The notes beneath the pieces are model-generated. The model did not search any database. It saw only the letters and a program-made list of their open reading frames with translations, and was not told the origin of the DNA. Positions 14,701 to 22,725 of a stretch of 36,069 nucleotides of DNA are shown here, piece after piece (within the stretch, counting starts at the first letter, position 1; the number at the start of each line of letters is the position of its first letter). Source of the stretch: a virus; the IMG/VR virus record IMGVR_UViG_3300025132_000126, positions 1 through 36,069 of that record; one strand, given 5' to 3'. Both the position numbers and the translations under genes were made by a program.

Positions 14701-16936
14701 TAGTGCATCTTATCCACTAGACATTGAGTTTGATGATCGCGAGTTTACACAACCCGTTGAAGATTTCTACCCACAGTTGGATAGAGACAACTGGGATGAT
14801 AACCCACTACCTTCTCAAACTTATGCTAAGAGAACTCCAATTGGATTGACTGTTCTTAACGATAAGAAAAAGTCTTTGACCAGAGAAGCAATAGATAATT
14901 TTGTCAAGGATATTGGTATTGGTATTACTATGGTAAGTATTGCAACTTCCGAAGCATCTGGTATTGCAACAATTACAACATCAACATTCCATGAATTTGG
15001 AAAATTACAACTAGTATCTAATATTAGTAATGCTGGTTCTGGTTTTATTGATGGAACTTACTATAATAAGAAACTACTTAATACTGGTACAACTAATTGG
15101 GATGGTGCCTTAGCAAAGATTGTTGTTAGTAGCGGAACAGTTATTGAAGTTACTATCACTGCTGGTGGTGCTGGTTATGTTGGTGGTGAAGTTTTAGATG
15201 TTGAAGGTTTCCCTGGTGCTCAAGTAACAACTGCACCAAATGAAATTTCACATGGTCTTGGTGATGTTTTACAATTTACTGGTATATCTACAGTTCCTGA
15301 CTGTTTCTACAAAGTTATAAAAATTCCATCTGCTACAACTGTCTCAGTCGCAATGACTGAAGGTGACCAAGTATTAGTAGCTGAACAGTTTTATATAAAC
15401 ACAGGTCCGTCTATTGAAATAGCATCTGTTGATTTTAATGCATCTGCAGGTATTGCAACATTTACAACTTCAGGTCTTGCTGGTGGTCATGGTCTTGTTC
15501 AAGGTAATGCTTTCAGAGTTGTTGACTCTAGTAATAACCAAGTTTCTTCTGCTGGTACGCAAACTACAAATCAACCAAAATATCTTAACTTCCTTGTTGA
15601 AAACGTTACAAGCACATCAAACTTCTCTGCTAAAACTTTAAATCCAAATATTATTAATGCTAGTACCGTTTACAAGGGTGGTATGACAGCTAATGCTGGT
15701 TCAATTCTAGGATCTGCTGATGAGAAGATTGGTGGTAGAGGTATGCCATTTTATGATAATGAAATAGGTTCATTGAAAGCAGCAATTGGTGATACTGATG
15801 CTGATAATATTATCAGAGTTGGTATCTTTACTGATACTTCTGGATCTGTTGGTGTTGGTTCTACTGCAAGATACAAGATTGGTCAATATGTACAGGTCAA
15901 CAATGAGATTATGAGAGTTTCCAGAAATGATCTTTCTGGTGTTAATAATGATGGTCTTACTGTTATTAGAGGTTACTTTGGTACGGAGAAGAAATCTCAA
16001 CCTATTGATTCCAAAGTCAAGAAGATTAAGGCAATTCCTGTAGAACTTCGTAGAAACTCAATTCTAAGAGCATCTGGTCACACGTTTGAATATCTTGGTT
16101 ATGGTCCAGGTAACTACTCTACTGGTCTACCTGCTGTTCAGGACATTACACTGACACCTATGGAAACATTCCTTGCACAAGCACAGGAATTGTCTGGTGG
16201 TGTTGTTGTATACACTGGTATGAACAACGATGGTGACTTCTTTATTGGTAACAAATCTGTTTCTTCTGCAACTGGTAGAGAGACAAGTTATGATACACCA
16301 ATTGCATCTGTTACAGGTGAAGAGGGCACTTCTGTTATAGGTGACTTTGATGAAGTTACTATCTCTCAAAGACTTAAGGTTGAGGGTGGTGCATCTAAGA
16401 CGATCCTATCTCAGTTCGATGGTCCTGTAACATTCCAGAATGAGATAAAGATTAACGATGATGTATTGATTGATGGTGATAAATTTATTATTGATGCTAA
16501 AACACAACTAACTGGTAATCTTAACGTCACTGGTGATATAACCGCAACTGGTATCGGTTCCTTCGGTGGAAATGGTAGTTTTGGTGGTAATGTAACTATC
16601 GATGGTTCAATAACAGTTGGTTCACTTAACACTAGTCTCAAAGCAGATGGTGCAACTATTGAACTTGGTACAGTCGCATTTGTTGATACCTCTAGTGGAA
16701 CTGTTGCATTGACATGCCCAGATCCAGGAACTGCTGCTAAGAACTTCAAAATAATTGATATTTCTGGTAATGCATCAGTAAATAACATCACAATTACATT
16801 CCAGACAGTTTCACCTAATCCCACTAGAAATGTAATGGGATATTCTGAAACTCAATTCATCATTAACCAAGATCATGCAGCGATTGGATTTGTATTCAAT
16901 ACCAATGACAATAATTGGTATCCTACCGAGTTCTAA
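11771..16936 (+). CDS. Giant virion structural protein (baseplate/tail-fibre type)
   Basis: This 1721-residue protein starts MPLSKLENFIKNTEGRILYV. The N-terminal NPSDIDSTDSLDNQGN and PFKTIQRAMLESARF resemble the entry of right-handed beta-helix proteins. The middle is beta-rich with Thr/Ser/Gly/Asn repeats and GAGYVGG-type turns. Residues ~1560-1640 have short hexapeptide-like strands (TQLTGNLNVTGDITATG), and the C-terminus is a compact beta domain. Cyanophage T4-like genomes carry such very large structural proteins near the baseplate cluster, probably as fibres or peripheral baseplate. A late promoter lies upstream. The exact T4 equivalent (gp10-like?) is not clear. Confidence 0.65.
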   Translation: MPLSKLENFIKNTEGRILYVNPSDIDSTDSLDNQGNSLTKPFKTIQRAMLESARFSYVRGKDNDIIDKTTILLFPGEHLIDNRPGYGIVDNLGAKAVSPAGAQSVASTEFGLTLNSNFDLSQENNDLYKFNSVNGGTILPRGTSIVGLDLRKTKIRPKYVPNPTDPDTPNSAIFRITGLCYIWQFTIFDADPNSTVYTNHQNFTNQLYVSRPLFSHHKLTAFEFADGVNKATGFNYTDLSMYYYKLTHAFGPNTNRPIAFQWPDQIGDFDKQRTEWEIVGALASDPIVISNIIAGDGTTPTTTVTVDTDLPHLLDIGTPIRITGINVANYNVSTTVTNVVTDTKFTYTLSIIPVNLDPTPSTSSPKVTVESDTVKGASPYIFNISLRSVYGINGCHGDGSKADGFRSMVTAQYTAISLQKDDRAFVKYNKNAGTYDGINISTPSYGADLPAGSSSTNSEQVYHLDSRAVYRKGWETCHMKFTNDGVCQVVSVFAIGFARHFQVQSGGDQSITNSNSNFGQISLYADGFKKESFGKDDQIYITGLVPPKAIPSSVETKINYLTLDVGLTTAVGVSSHLYLKDFVQETGVPPSGAQGFKVGAKDFDKLYVNLSNTGIGETYAANIQMMDNTVSVSSTIAAGENIGFKQTQVVGTSGGPNDETTLNTNGNHTFITGESVIVQQDQGNIPDGISDHRLYYIIRTSTNTLKFASNLTNALNGKGLNLNNVKIDGSLQIISRVSDKIPGNVGHPVQFDPNKSNWFIKVDRFNEIYPQLLSKGVAGIGDATTETWFNRVQENRSLDERIYTARMFIPKEADDARDPSDGFVVQESKSTSDILFDPVQITQEQYQYDRNPRFIGTCSYNSTNAQVTLFSERPHTMKKGHLVMVRGVKSANNLNAIDEQGYNGRYQVIEVVDSHTLKYAITSGDPGVFQNDTSVRDSKLPRFEKNQINANFFIFRPNILEDFAQGFNDGISQADFVSASYPLDIEFDDREFTQPVEDFYPQLDRDNWDDNPLPSQTYAKRTPIGLTVLNDKKKSLTREAIDNFVKDIGIGITMVSIATSEASGIATITTSTFHEFGKLQLVSNISNAGSGFIDGTYYNKKLLNTGTTNWDGALAKIVVSSGTVIEVTITAGGAGYVGGEVLDVEGFPGAQVTTAPNEISHGLGDVLQFTGISTVPDCFYKVIKIPSATTVSVAMTEGDQVLVAEQFYINTGPSIEIASVDFNASAGIATFTTSGLAGGHGLVQGNAFRVVDSSNNQVSSAGTQTTNQPKYLNFLVENVTSTSNFSAKTLNPNIINASTVYKGGMTANAGSILGSADEKIGGRGMPFYDNEIGSLKAAIGDTDADNIIRVGIFTDTSGSVGVGSTARYKIGQYVQVNNEIMRVSRNDLSGVNNDGLTVIRGYFGTEKKSQPIDSKVKKIKAIPVELRRNSILRASGHTFEYLGYGPGNYSTGLPAVQDITLTPMETFLAQAQELSGGVVVYTGMNNDGDFFIGNKSVSSATGRETSYDTPIASVTGEEGTSVIGDFDEVTISQRLKVEGGASKTILSQFDGPVTFQNEIKINDDVLIDGDKFIIDAKTQLTGNLNVTGDITATGIGSFGGNGSFGGNVTIDGSITVGSLNTSLKADGATIELGTVAFVDTSSGTVALTCPDPGTAAKNFKIIDISGNASVNNITITFQTVSPNPTRNVMGYSETQFIINQDHAAIGFVFNTNDNNWYPTEF

Positions 16937-16941
16937 TCGCA

Positions 16942-16948
16942 CTAAATA
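16942..16948 (+). promoter_or_regulatory. T4-type late promoter motif CTAAATA
   Basis: CTAAATA lies in the 47-bp gap between the two giant structural genes, 35 bp before the ATG at 16984. Same spacing as the copy before 11771. Confidence 0.6.
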
Positions 16949-16983
16949 CTTAAAATAGTATCCCGCGCTATAACTATTGAATA

Positions 16984-19755
16984 ATGGCACAAAATTTTAG
17001 AAAAGTTTTTACAGTCAGAGACGGTATCCAGGTATCTGGAGAATCTCTTGTAGTCGCTAATAATCGAGTTGGTATTGGTACTTCTACCCCGTCAAGACAG
17101 GCAGAAGTAGTTGGTGAACTCCTTGTTTCTGGTAAACTATCCAATACTGGTGTGGTTTCCTTCCGAAACCTAGAATTATCTGGTATTACAACTTTCTATG
17201 AGTTTGATGATGTAACGGGATATAAAGGATTAGGTGCGGGTACAACTAATCCAGGTACTGTTATTGGTATTGGTACTAGTTACTCTGGTATTCAGACTGG
17301 TGCAACAATGCAGGTTGGATTTGGTATTACATTATTTGGTAACTCAGGTAGATTTGAAGCAGTTGCATTTCATGGTGATGGATCTACATTATCTAATGTT
17401 CCTGTCTCTGGTTGGACATCTACATCTGACAACCCGCCAGCATTAGTTGCAGCAAATACAGAAGACATTTATAGACTTGCTAGTGTTGGTATTGGTACGA
17501 CGATTGTAACACACCGACTGACTGTAAAGACGGGTAATTTTGATGGGCAAGACATTAAGGGAGATATTTTTGTAGATCAACATGGACAGTTTGGTGGTAT
17601 TGTAACAGCACTTTCTTATAGAGGTGATTTATCATTAATGTCTGGTATTGCCCAGACTGCAGGATTTGCTAGGACTGCATTTGGTTTACAAGGAGATCCA
17701 ACTATTGGTATCACCACTCTGACTGCACTAGGTGATGCAACAATCAACGGTAAACTTTCTATCAGCACATCAGTCAATCATTTAATTGCTGGTGCTGGTC
17801 TTAGTGTCACTGGTATTGTAACAGCAACAGCAGGTTTTGCAGGTTCTGTTACTGGTGATGTATCAGGTAATGCCACAGGTCTACGTTTAGAACCTAGTGT
17901 TGTTTTGAACAATATGTTTGCCAGAACAGTTGGTGTCGGTACTACAAATACTGGTATTGCAGTAACAACTAATGGTGGTGTACTTATTGATGGTCTGTTA
18001 GACCCAACTGGTAACACTTATTCTGGTATTACTACAGATAACGAACCACCTAATTATCATGTATTCCTAAGAAATAGTGATGATAAGGATGCTGCCACTA
18101 TTGGTATAGGATTTGGTGTTGGTATGGGCAACACTTCTGGTGGTGCACTTGTTTATGAACAAGAAGGTAATGAAGGTGGTAATATTTCGGTATATACAAG
18201 AAATTCAACAAGTGCAAGAGCACAAAGAAGATTTACTGTAGGTAATGGAGGAAATGTTGGTGTCGGTACATCACGACCAGGTAAGAACCTCGCGGTAATA
18301 GGTGATGCTGAATACTATGGTAATGCAGAATACATTGGTTCAGGAGTAACATTTACTGATGGTGCAAACGTAAATATTGAACTCTTCACTCAAGGAACAT
18401 ATGCTGGTATTCTTACTGGTTTGACTGCGATTAGGTCAGAAGATATAAACTATGCAGCAGGAACAAGAAACGAATTTGGTTTAAGTCACTTTAATACATC
18501 TGTTGGTTTAGGTCTTTCTATTGGTGAACAAACAACAGGATTGTATCCTGGTCAACCAAGAGTTGTTATTAATCCAGGTGGTATACCTACTACTGTAGAT
18601 GATTATTATTGCACATTTGCAAATGGTGGATCTGCATACTTTGGTTATCAAGGTTTACAAAGTAAAATTGTTATTGCTAGTGATGCTTGTATCGCATTTT
18701 CTACTAGTAATTACTTACAAGGTATTGTCGCTGACTTAACACCATATCATCTTGGTAGTGGATCTGCATATGGTGGTGGAAACTATACTGGTGTGACTAC
18801 AGGATTCTTGAGATTACCTGTAAATACCGATCAGAGATCGGATGGTATTTTTGCTCCTAGTAGTTATACAGCAGCACAAGATATAGGATTCTTCGGTTTA
18901 GAACAAATTAATACTTCTATTGGTTTAGATTCAATAGTACCAGTAACAAAATTGAGAGTTGGTATCGGAACTACCAATTTTGGTTTTTCGATGCAATATA
19001 ATTCTCATGCTCCTGGTTCTCAGTATGCACAATGGTTTGGATTACCTACATGTGATGCAACAAGAAGAGCACAAAATGATTACCTATGGACAAACTCTGT
19101 AGGTATTGGATCTGGTATGATGTTCTTTGATCAGACGTCGGCACGGGTATGTTATCTCAAATCTGGTGATGGATATACAATCGGTGATGAACTGCAATTC
19201 CAAAGACTCTTTAGTTCTGATGACGTTGTTAATTTAATTGGTATTGCTACAATAACAACCAATACTGCATATCAGTTAGGAACATTTACTGGTAGTACGA
19301 TTAGTAACAACACCACGATCAAGAATGCCCTACAGCAAGTAGAGACAGCAGTAGAAACAAAATTAACTAGTGGTTCTGTTGACATGGCAAATGTTAATAG
19401 TGTATCTTCTATCACTGGTAATAGTAATCAAACTGTAAATGCTGCGACTAATAATAAAGTTTATTGGGAAGCTTCACTCTCAACTGGCAGAACTCTCAGT
19501 GTTAGTAACCTAACAGCAGGAAGAGAAATTACTGTTTGGATGAGAAACACTGGTAATGAAGAGACTATTACTATTCAGGCATCAACCACTACTTCTTCAT
19601 ATCAGAGTGTAGAATTAGCAGATGATGATACAACGAATGGAGCAGCGATTTCATCATTTAGTTGTGGGGATGGTACTGGTTCAAATGGTATAGCAGAAAT
19701 CCATGTTATTAATATTGGTGGTGAATTTATTGGACACGTTATAGGTAATGTCTAA
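16984..19755 (+). CDS. Large tail-fibre-like structural protein
   Basis: The 923-residue protein is made of repeated short beta units such as NRVGIGTSTPSRQAEVVGEL, VGIGTT and SGITT, a pattern common in phage fibre shafts and trimeric adhesins. The VGIGT element recurs many times through residues ~30-700. The C-terminal ~120 residues (about 800-923) resemble a separate beta domain, with LTAGREITVWMRNTGNEETI, also loosely similar to the end of the upstream giant protein. It probably forms a host-contacting fibre or its baseplate attachment. Adjacent late promoter; no chaperone or collar motif seen. Confidence 0.6.
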   Translation: MAQNFRKVFTVRDGIQVSGESLVVANNRVGIGTSTPSRQAEVVGELLVSGKLSNTGVVSFRNLELSGITTFYEFDDVTGYKGLGAGTTNPGTVIGIGTSYSGIQTGATMQVGFGITLFGNSGRFEAVAFHGDGSTLSNVPVSGWTSTSDNPPALVAANTEDIYRLASVGIGTTIVTHRLTVKTGNFDGQDIKGDIFVDQHGQFGGIVTALSYRGDLSLMSGIAQTAGFARTAFGLQGDPTIGITTLTALGDATINGKLSISTSVNHLIAGAGLSVTGIVTATAGFAGSVTGDVSGNATGLRLEPSVVLNNMFARTVGVGTTNTGIAVTTNGGVLIDGLLDPTGNTYSGITTDNEPPNYHVFLRNSDDKDAATIGIGFGVGMGNTSGGALVYEQEGNEGGNISVYTRNSTSARAQRRFTVGNGGNVGVGTSRPGKNLAVIGDAEYYGNAEYIGSGVTFTDGANVNIELFTQGTYAGILTGLTAIRSEDINYAAGTRNEFGLSHFNTSVGLGLSIGEQTTGLYPGQPRVVINPGGIPTTVDDYYCTFANGGSAYFGYQGLQSKIVIASDACIAFSTSNYLQGIVADLTPYHLGSGSAYGGGNYTGVTTGFLRLPVNTDQRSDGIFAPSSYTAAQDIGFFGLEQINTSIGLDSIVPVTKLRVGIGTTNFGFSMQYNSHAPGSQYAQWFGLPTCDATRRAQNDYLWTNSVGIGSGMMFFDQTSARVCYLKSGDGYTIGDELQFQRLFSSDDVVNLIGIATITTNTAYQLGTFTGSTISNNTTIKNALQQVETAVETKLTSGSVDMANVNSVSSITGNSNQTVNAATNNKVYWEASLSTGRTLSVSNLTAGREITVWMRNTGNEETITIQASTTTSSYQSVELADDDTTNGAAISSFSCGDGTGSNGIAEIHVINIGGEFIGHVIGNV

Positions 19756-19793
19756 TACCCCTGACATTACTTGATGTCCCAAAAAAATTGTGA

Positions 19794-19800
19794 TTAAATA
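19794..19800 (+). promoter_or_regulatory. Late-promoter-like motif TTAAATA
   Basis: TTAAATA, one base from the CTAAATA heptamer, lies 23 bp before the ATG at 19824 in the 68-bp gap after the fibre gene. The flanking AATACTAATCATATGTATTAG region contains a weak inverted repeat. Lower certainty than the exact copies. Confidence 0.4.
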
Positions 19801-19823
19801 ATACTAATCATATGTATTAGTTT

Positions 19824-20126
19824 ATGTTATCAACAGCATACCGCCTTCGGTTACAAGGGATCTGCAAAGCAATTGCAGCAAATCAGGAAGTAAGTTTAGA
19901 CGATATGATATGGGCAGAGAAATTGGCAAAGGCAAACACATCAGCAAGAGGTATGTTAAGTTCAGCAAGAAGATTAACAACGGATAATGACTCAACTTTT
20001 CTTAAGTACTTGGATATAGGAAACCCAGATCCAAGGAAACATAAAAAGGGTTTCGGTGGTGCAGATGATATAGCAGATTGGTTTAAGAATGATAAACGTA
20101 GTGATGATTGGAGACAGCGTGACTAA
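19824..20126 (+). CDS. 100-residue conserved phage protein, unknown function
   Basis: It begins MLSTAYRLRLQGICKAIAAN. The N-terminal two thirds are helical (VSLDDMIWAEKLAKANTSAR), followed by a polar, basic tail with GNPDPRKHKKGFGGADDIAD. I have the impression of a family common in T4-like cyanophages but no function is known to me. It is the first gene of a four-gene coupled run (TAATG overlap with the next), behind a late-type motif. Confidence 0.65.
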   Translation: MLSTAYRLRLQGICKAIAANQEVSLDDMIWAEKLAKANTSARGMLSSARRLTTDNDSTFLKYLDIGNPDPRKHKKGFGGADDIADWFKNDKRSDDWRQRD

Positions 20127-20350
20127 TGAAAATTGACACACAAGGAATGTCCTTTGGAACTGAAAAGAGTGGTAAATCATTACAAGAACAACGTGATGCT
20201 ATACCACCTTTGAAGGTGAATAAAATGAATCTTATATCTGATGCACTCAAGGTAGAGTTAAAGGAACTCATCAATGAAGTATTAGATGAAAAGATAACCA
20301 AGATTCTACGAGTAGGAGCTGAATATGAGAGGATAAAAGATCATGACTGA
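20126..20350 (+). CDS. 74-residue protein of unknown function
   Basis: The start is the ATG of a TAATG overlap. The protein has a polar N-terminus followed by a charged helix near residues 38-68 (DALKVELKELINEVLDEKIT) that could form a coiled coil. It overlaps the next gene by 8 bp. No family recognised. Confidence 0.6.
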   Translation: MKIDTQGMSFGTEKSGKSLQEQRDAIPPLKVNKMNLISDALKVELKELINEVLDEKITKILRVGAEYERIKDHD

Positions 20351-20666
20351 TATTCACTCAACACTTCTTACACATATTGAAGAGAAACTAAAAAACATTA
20401 CTGGCAGCATTATAGAAAGTAAGCGGATGCAATCAATTGTTTATTCTAATGGAAACCAAGAATGCGAACGTTCGGTTTCACTTTTAAAAAGTTTAGGTCA
20501 TGATATCCATGAGTACATGGTAGGAAACGACTTTACCCAGACAGAATTTGAAATGGAGTTTGGTGGTGATGCCAAATATCCTATGATTTCTGTTGGTATG
20601 TTTAGAGGTACATTGAAAGAAACTCTTAATTATCTGAATAAAAAAGGTATGTTGACAAGAAGTTAA
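20343..20666 (+). CDS. Glutaredoxin-like protein lacking the CxxC active site
   Basis: In this 107-residue protein, residues 32-58 (IVYSNGNQECERSVSLLKSL, then GHDIHEY) and 60-96 follow the glutaredoxin pattern: beta strand, active-site loop, helix, then the cis-proline region AKYPMISVG (Pro80) and FRGTLKETLNYL where glutaredoxins have GG..ELxxYL. The usual CPYC is replaced by GNQEC, leaving a single Cys41 at about the second-cysteine position. T4 NrdC is the glutaredoxin/thioredoxin of ribonucleotide reductase. Without the nucleophilic first cysteine, ordinary dithiol activity is unlikely; a binding or monothiol role is more plausible. The fold call is by eye. Confidence 0.6.
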   Translation: MTDIHSTLLTHIEEKLKNITGSIIESKRMQSIVYSNGNQECERSVSLLKSLGHDIHEYMVGNDFTQTEFEMEFGGDAKYPMISVGMFRGTLKETLNYLNKKGMLTRS

Positions 20667-20680
20667 ATATCATATACAAT
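20652..20680 (+). promoter_or_regulatory. Sigma70-type promoter TTGACA-N17-TACAAT with embedded late motif
   Basis: TTGACA (20652-20657) and TACAAT (20675-20680) are 17 bp apart, giving a start near 20687, the A of the next gene's ATG. The spacer also holds TTAAATA (20663-20669), a late-promoter-like heptamer. The site could therefore be read both by host sigma70 polymerase and by the late-modified enzyme. Confidence 0.6.
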
Positions 20681-20686
20681 AGTATT

Positions 20687-21070
20687 ATGAAATTATTATT
20701 AACAACCTTAATTGCACTAGGTTCTGTATCACCTGCTTTTGCAGATCAAAGGTCAGGATATTCAGAAGATAGAAAGTGTTATAAAACTGAATACAGAGAA
20801 GAGTATGTACCAGGCACTTATGATAATCCTGGTTACATAAGAACATTTAATGAAACAATAGAAGTTAAATGTCGAGATGGTGCTGGTGGATATACCAGAA
20901 GAGAAACAATCGAGTATGATAACAATGACTGTACAGATGGAAAGATTGCAGGTGGTCTTCTTGGAGGTGCTGCTGCTGCTGCTATGTCTAGGGATGATGG
21001 AAGATGGTGGGCAATTCCTCTAGGTGTATTCTTAGGTGGCACTATTGGTTGTGATGTGGACGGTGGTTAA
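20687..21070 (+). CDS. Exported glycine-zipper envelope protein
   Basis: The 127-residue protein has a clear signal peptide: MKLLLTTLIALGSVSPAFAD, with likely cleavage after AFA (residue 19). The mature part holds Cys residues and a Tyr/Glu-rich region. A Gly/Ala segment at about residues 85-122 (GKIAGGLLGGAAAAAM and IPLGVFLGGTIG) resembles glycine-zipper regions of bacterial outer-membrane or 17-kDa-antigen proteins. It is probably sent to the periplasm or envelope during infection and might modify surface properties. The upstream sigma70-like promoter would give a nearly leaderless mRNA. Function inferred only from the signal peptide and zipper. Confidence 0.65.
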   Translation: MKLLLTTLIALGSVSPAFADQRSGYSEDRKCYKTEYREEYVPGTYDNPGYIRTFNETIEVKCRDGAGGYTRRETIEYDNNDCTDGKIAGGLLGGAAAAAMSRDDGRWWAIPLGVFLGGTIGCDVDGG

Positions 21071-21543
21071 TGAGTGATATACAATTTAGAAGACATCGTG
21101 TATTCAGAGAAACAGATAGTGTTATCTTTTTTGATATATCAGTAGAAGAATCAAATGCTAGTGACCTTGTAGTACATACAGGTCCTGCTATATCTCCACC
21201 ACCTGATTGTGTTGGAAGTAAACAGTTTTACATTCATAGTTTTCAAGACGATGTTAACAGAGTAATACAAGGTGAGAGAACCTTTGAGTTAGTAAATAAA
21301 GATTGGAAATATCCATATCATATAGTACATCTCAATGTACACAGTGGTGCACTAGTAATACCTCGTGGTACATTTCATAGGTCAGAATCAGGTGAGAGTG
21401 GATCTATCGTAATTAATCAGGCAAAGAGATATGATGGGTTCAATCCTAGTTCTGAGTTCGACCCAGTATCCACAGCAGAGAACAGAGATCTATATAATAT
21501 ATTAAGACATGAAAAACCTGTTGTACACACTTTAGGCGAATGA
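21070..21543 (+). CDS. Cupin-like protein
   Basis: The 157-residue product has a beta-rich centre. The segment VHSGALVIPRGTFHRSESGE followed by SGSIVINQA (about residues 95-123) looks like the second cupin motif (G-P-G-H then N-like strand), with His at about 103 as a possible metal ligand. The first cupin motif is poorly defined. Such single-domain cupins bind metals or small molecules. The gene overlaps its upstream neighbour (TAATG) and the next (ATGA). The fold call is tentative; the protein is otherwise a cyanophage-type hypothetical. Confidence 0.45.
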   Translation: MSDIQFRRHRVFRETDSVIFFDISVEESNASDLVVHTGPAISPPPDCVGSKQFYIHSFQDDVNRVIQGERTFELVNKDWKYPYHIVHLNVHSGALVIPRGTFHRSESGESGSIVINQAKRYDGFNPSSEFDPVSTAENRDLYNILRHEKPVVHTLGE

Positions 21544-21788
21544 AGTATTCATGGTTACTACCAATAATAATAACAGCATGTGGTACTGCTCCAGTTACAC
21601 CACCTGCAGGTGCCTTGGATGTTGATAACGACGCACTAGAAAAGATAATGCTTTATGCACATGGATATAGAACAACAGTAAGAAATCCTGATGTTGATGC
21701 CATGCTAAATAATGCACTACTAGAATTTAACTATGGCAGCAATGGAACCACCAAGTCGCAAGAGTTGTTACAACTTCAGAGTGACTGA
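21540..21788 (+). CDS. Small putative lipoprotein
   Basis: The 82-residue protein starts MKYSWLLPIIITACGTAPVT. The hydrophobic segment ends in a lipobox-like ITAC with Cys14, so the mature protein would be lipid-anchored. The rest is polar with a Gln/Leu-rich end. The 3' 56 bp overlap the nuclease gene at 21733 in another frame, an unusually long overlap for this window. The function is unknown; together with the preceding exported glycine-zipper protein it may act at the cell envelope. Confidence 0.55.
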   Translation: MKYSWLLPIIITACGTAPVTPPAGALDVDNDALEKIMLYAHGYRTTVRNPDVDAMLNNALLEFNYGSNGTTKSQELLQLQSD

Positions 21789-22197
21789 GATTAATAGAGT
21801 TTTAGATGGGGATACAATAGATGTTACAATTGACTTAGGATTTGATCTTTATAAGAAAGAACGTGTTAGAATAGCAGGGGTTGATACACCTGAAAAACGA
21901 ACACGTAATTTGGAGGAGAAAGCACTTGGAATCGACGCAACAAACTGGCTCAAAGAGAAACTGGACAGTACCATTGCTGGTGACAGCGAGCTTACTATTA
22001 GGACTGAACTTGATGGTGGCGTCGGCAAATATGGTCGTCTTTTGGGGTGGTTATATGTCGGGGACAGTGAGTTGTCACTTAATGAAGCGATGATTGAAGA
22101 AGGATATGCTCATGCATATGATGGAGGAACCAAGGATATGAACCTTGAAGCACTCCGTGAAATACGTAGAGCACACGGTACACTAAACGAGGGTTAA
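21733..22197 (+). CDS. Staphylococcal-type (thermonuclease) nuclease
   Basis: The 154-residue protein has SNase motifs in order: VLDGDTIDVTID with Asp27 (equivalent of Asp21 of the S. aureus enzyme), RVRIAGVDTPE with Arg46, Asp51, Thr52 and Glu54, and KYGRLLGWLYV with the third Arg, then EAMIEEGYAHAY. All key catalytic residues appear present. These enzymes cut DNA and RNA with calcium. There is no signal peptide, so it would act in the cytoplasm, possibly on host DNA. An alternative ATG three codons in is possible. It is translated in a frame overlapping the lipoprotein gene. Confidence 0.85.
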   Translation: MAAMEPPSRKSCYNFRVTEINRVLDGDTIDVTIDLGFDLYKKERVRIAGVDTPEKRTRNLEEKALGIDATNWLKEKLDSTIAGDSELTIRTELDGGVGKYGRLLGWLYVGDSELSLNEAMIEEGYAHAYDGGTKDMNLEALREIRRAHGTLNEG

Positions 22198-22201
22198 AAA
22201 A

Positions 22202-22375
22202 ATGTCTTGCGAGAATCACGAAAAGATGAACCCAGTAGTTCATCGTTTATATCACTTGAAAGAGTGGGATAAGAAAATGACAAAGAAATTTCAGGACAAG
22301 TTTAACTTGACTGATTATCAAATGCTTTGTATTACATTTGCAAAAGGATTTATTATTGGTGCTATTTTATTATGA
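22202..22375 (+). CDS. 57-residue membrane-associated small protein
   Basis: It starts at the ATG at 22202 with MSCENHEKMNPVVHRLYHLK. The last ~18 residues (CITFAKGFIIGAILL) are hydrophobic and could be a tail anchor. It overlaps the next gene by ATGA. No family recognised. Confidence 0.5.
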   Translation: MSCENHEKMNPVVHRLYHLKEWDKKMTKKFQDKFNLTDYQMLCITFAKGFIIGAILL

Positions 22376-22587
22376 TGTTTGCTATTTTAGGTGACGCTGC
22401 TAATGCGTACAATGCTATTCCTTGGGAAGATGCTTTCCCATTTGCACTTTGTCTTATTGCACTCTATTGGATCAAGGTAAAGATAGATACCAGAGCAGGT
22501 CTTGGTAAAAAGAAATCAAGAGAGTTGAAAAAAATTATAGTTGATGCTATAGTGGAAGGACATAGACAAGCACATAAAAAAGATTAA
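22372..22587 (+). CDS. 71-residue small membrane protein
   Basis: I chose the ATG at 22372 in the ATGA overlap over an upstream TTG at 22327, which would sit deep in the preceding gene. The product starts MMFAILGDAANAYNAIPWED and has a hydrophobic segment, FPFALCLIALYWIKV, near residues 22-36, then a basic helical tail. It and its neighbour may form a small membrane pair. Function unknown. Confidence 0.55.
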   Translation: MMFAILGDAANAYNAIPWEDAFPFALCLIALYWIKVKIDTRAGLGKKKSRELKKIIVDAIVEGHRQAHKKD

Positions 22588-22691
22588 TGACTGATGATGA
22601 AATAGCACAGATGATGCTAGAAGAATGCTTGCATAATGCAGGTATTATTGACAAATCACCATTTGATGATGAAGAGGATGACTCTAAGTAA
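22587..22691 (+). CDS. 34-residue acidic protein
   Basis: A short gene starting in a TAATG overlap and encoding MTDDEIAQMMLEECLHNAGI followed by an Asp/Glu-rich end. It ends directly before the terminator at 22701. Coding is supported by the coupled start and by the downstream AACTGTCACA-terminator module beginning right after its stop. Confidence 0.45.
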   Translation: MTDDEIAQMMLEECLHNAGIIDKSPFDDEEDDSK

Positions 22692-22700
22692 ACTGTCACA

Positions 22701-22724
22701 ACTCCCTATACAGGGGGTTTTTTT
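22701..22724 (+). terminator. Rho-independent terminator
   Basis: ACTCCCT (22701-22707) pairs with AGGGGGT (22712-22718), including one G-T pair, around an ATAC loop, and is followed by a T run to 22724. It is preceded directly by AACTGTCACA at 22691-22700, a decamer that recurs beside two other terminators at 34127 and, inverted, at 35442. Confidence 0.8.
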
Positions 22725-22725
22725 A

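Noticed and set aside
19801-19823. Inverted repeat CTAAT...ATTAG as a terminator after the fibre gene
   Set aside because: The stem is weak and A/T-only, with no T run; read-through from the fibre gene seems more likely.
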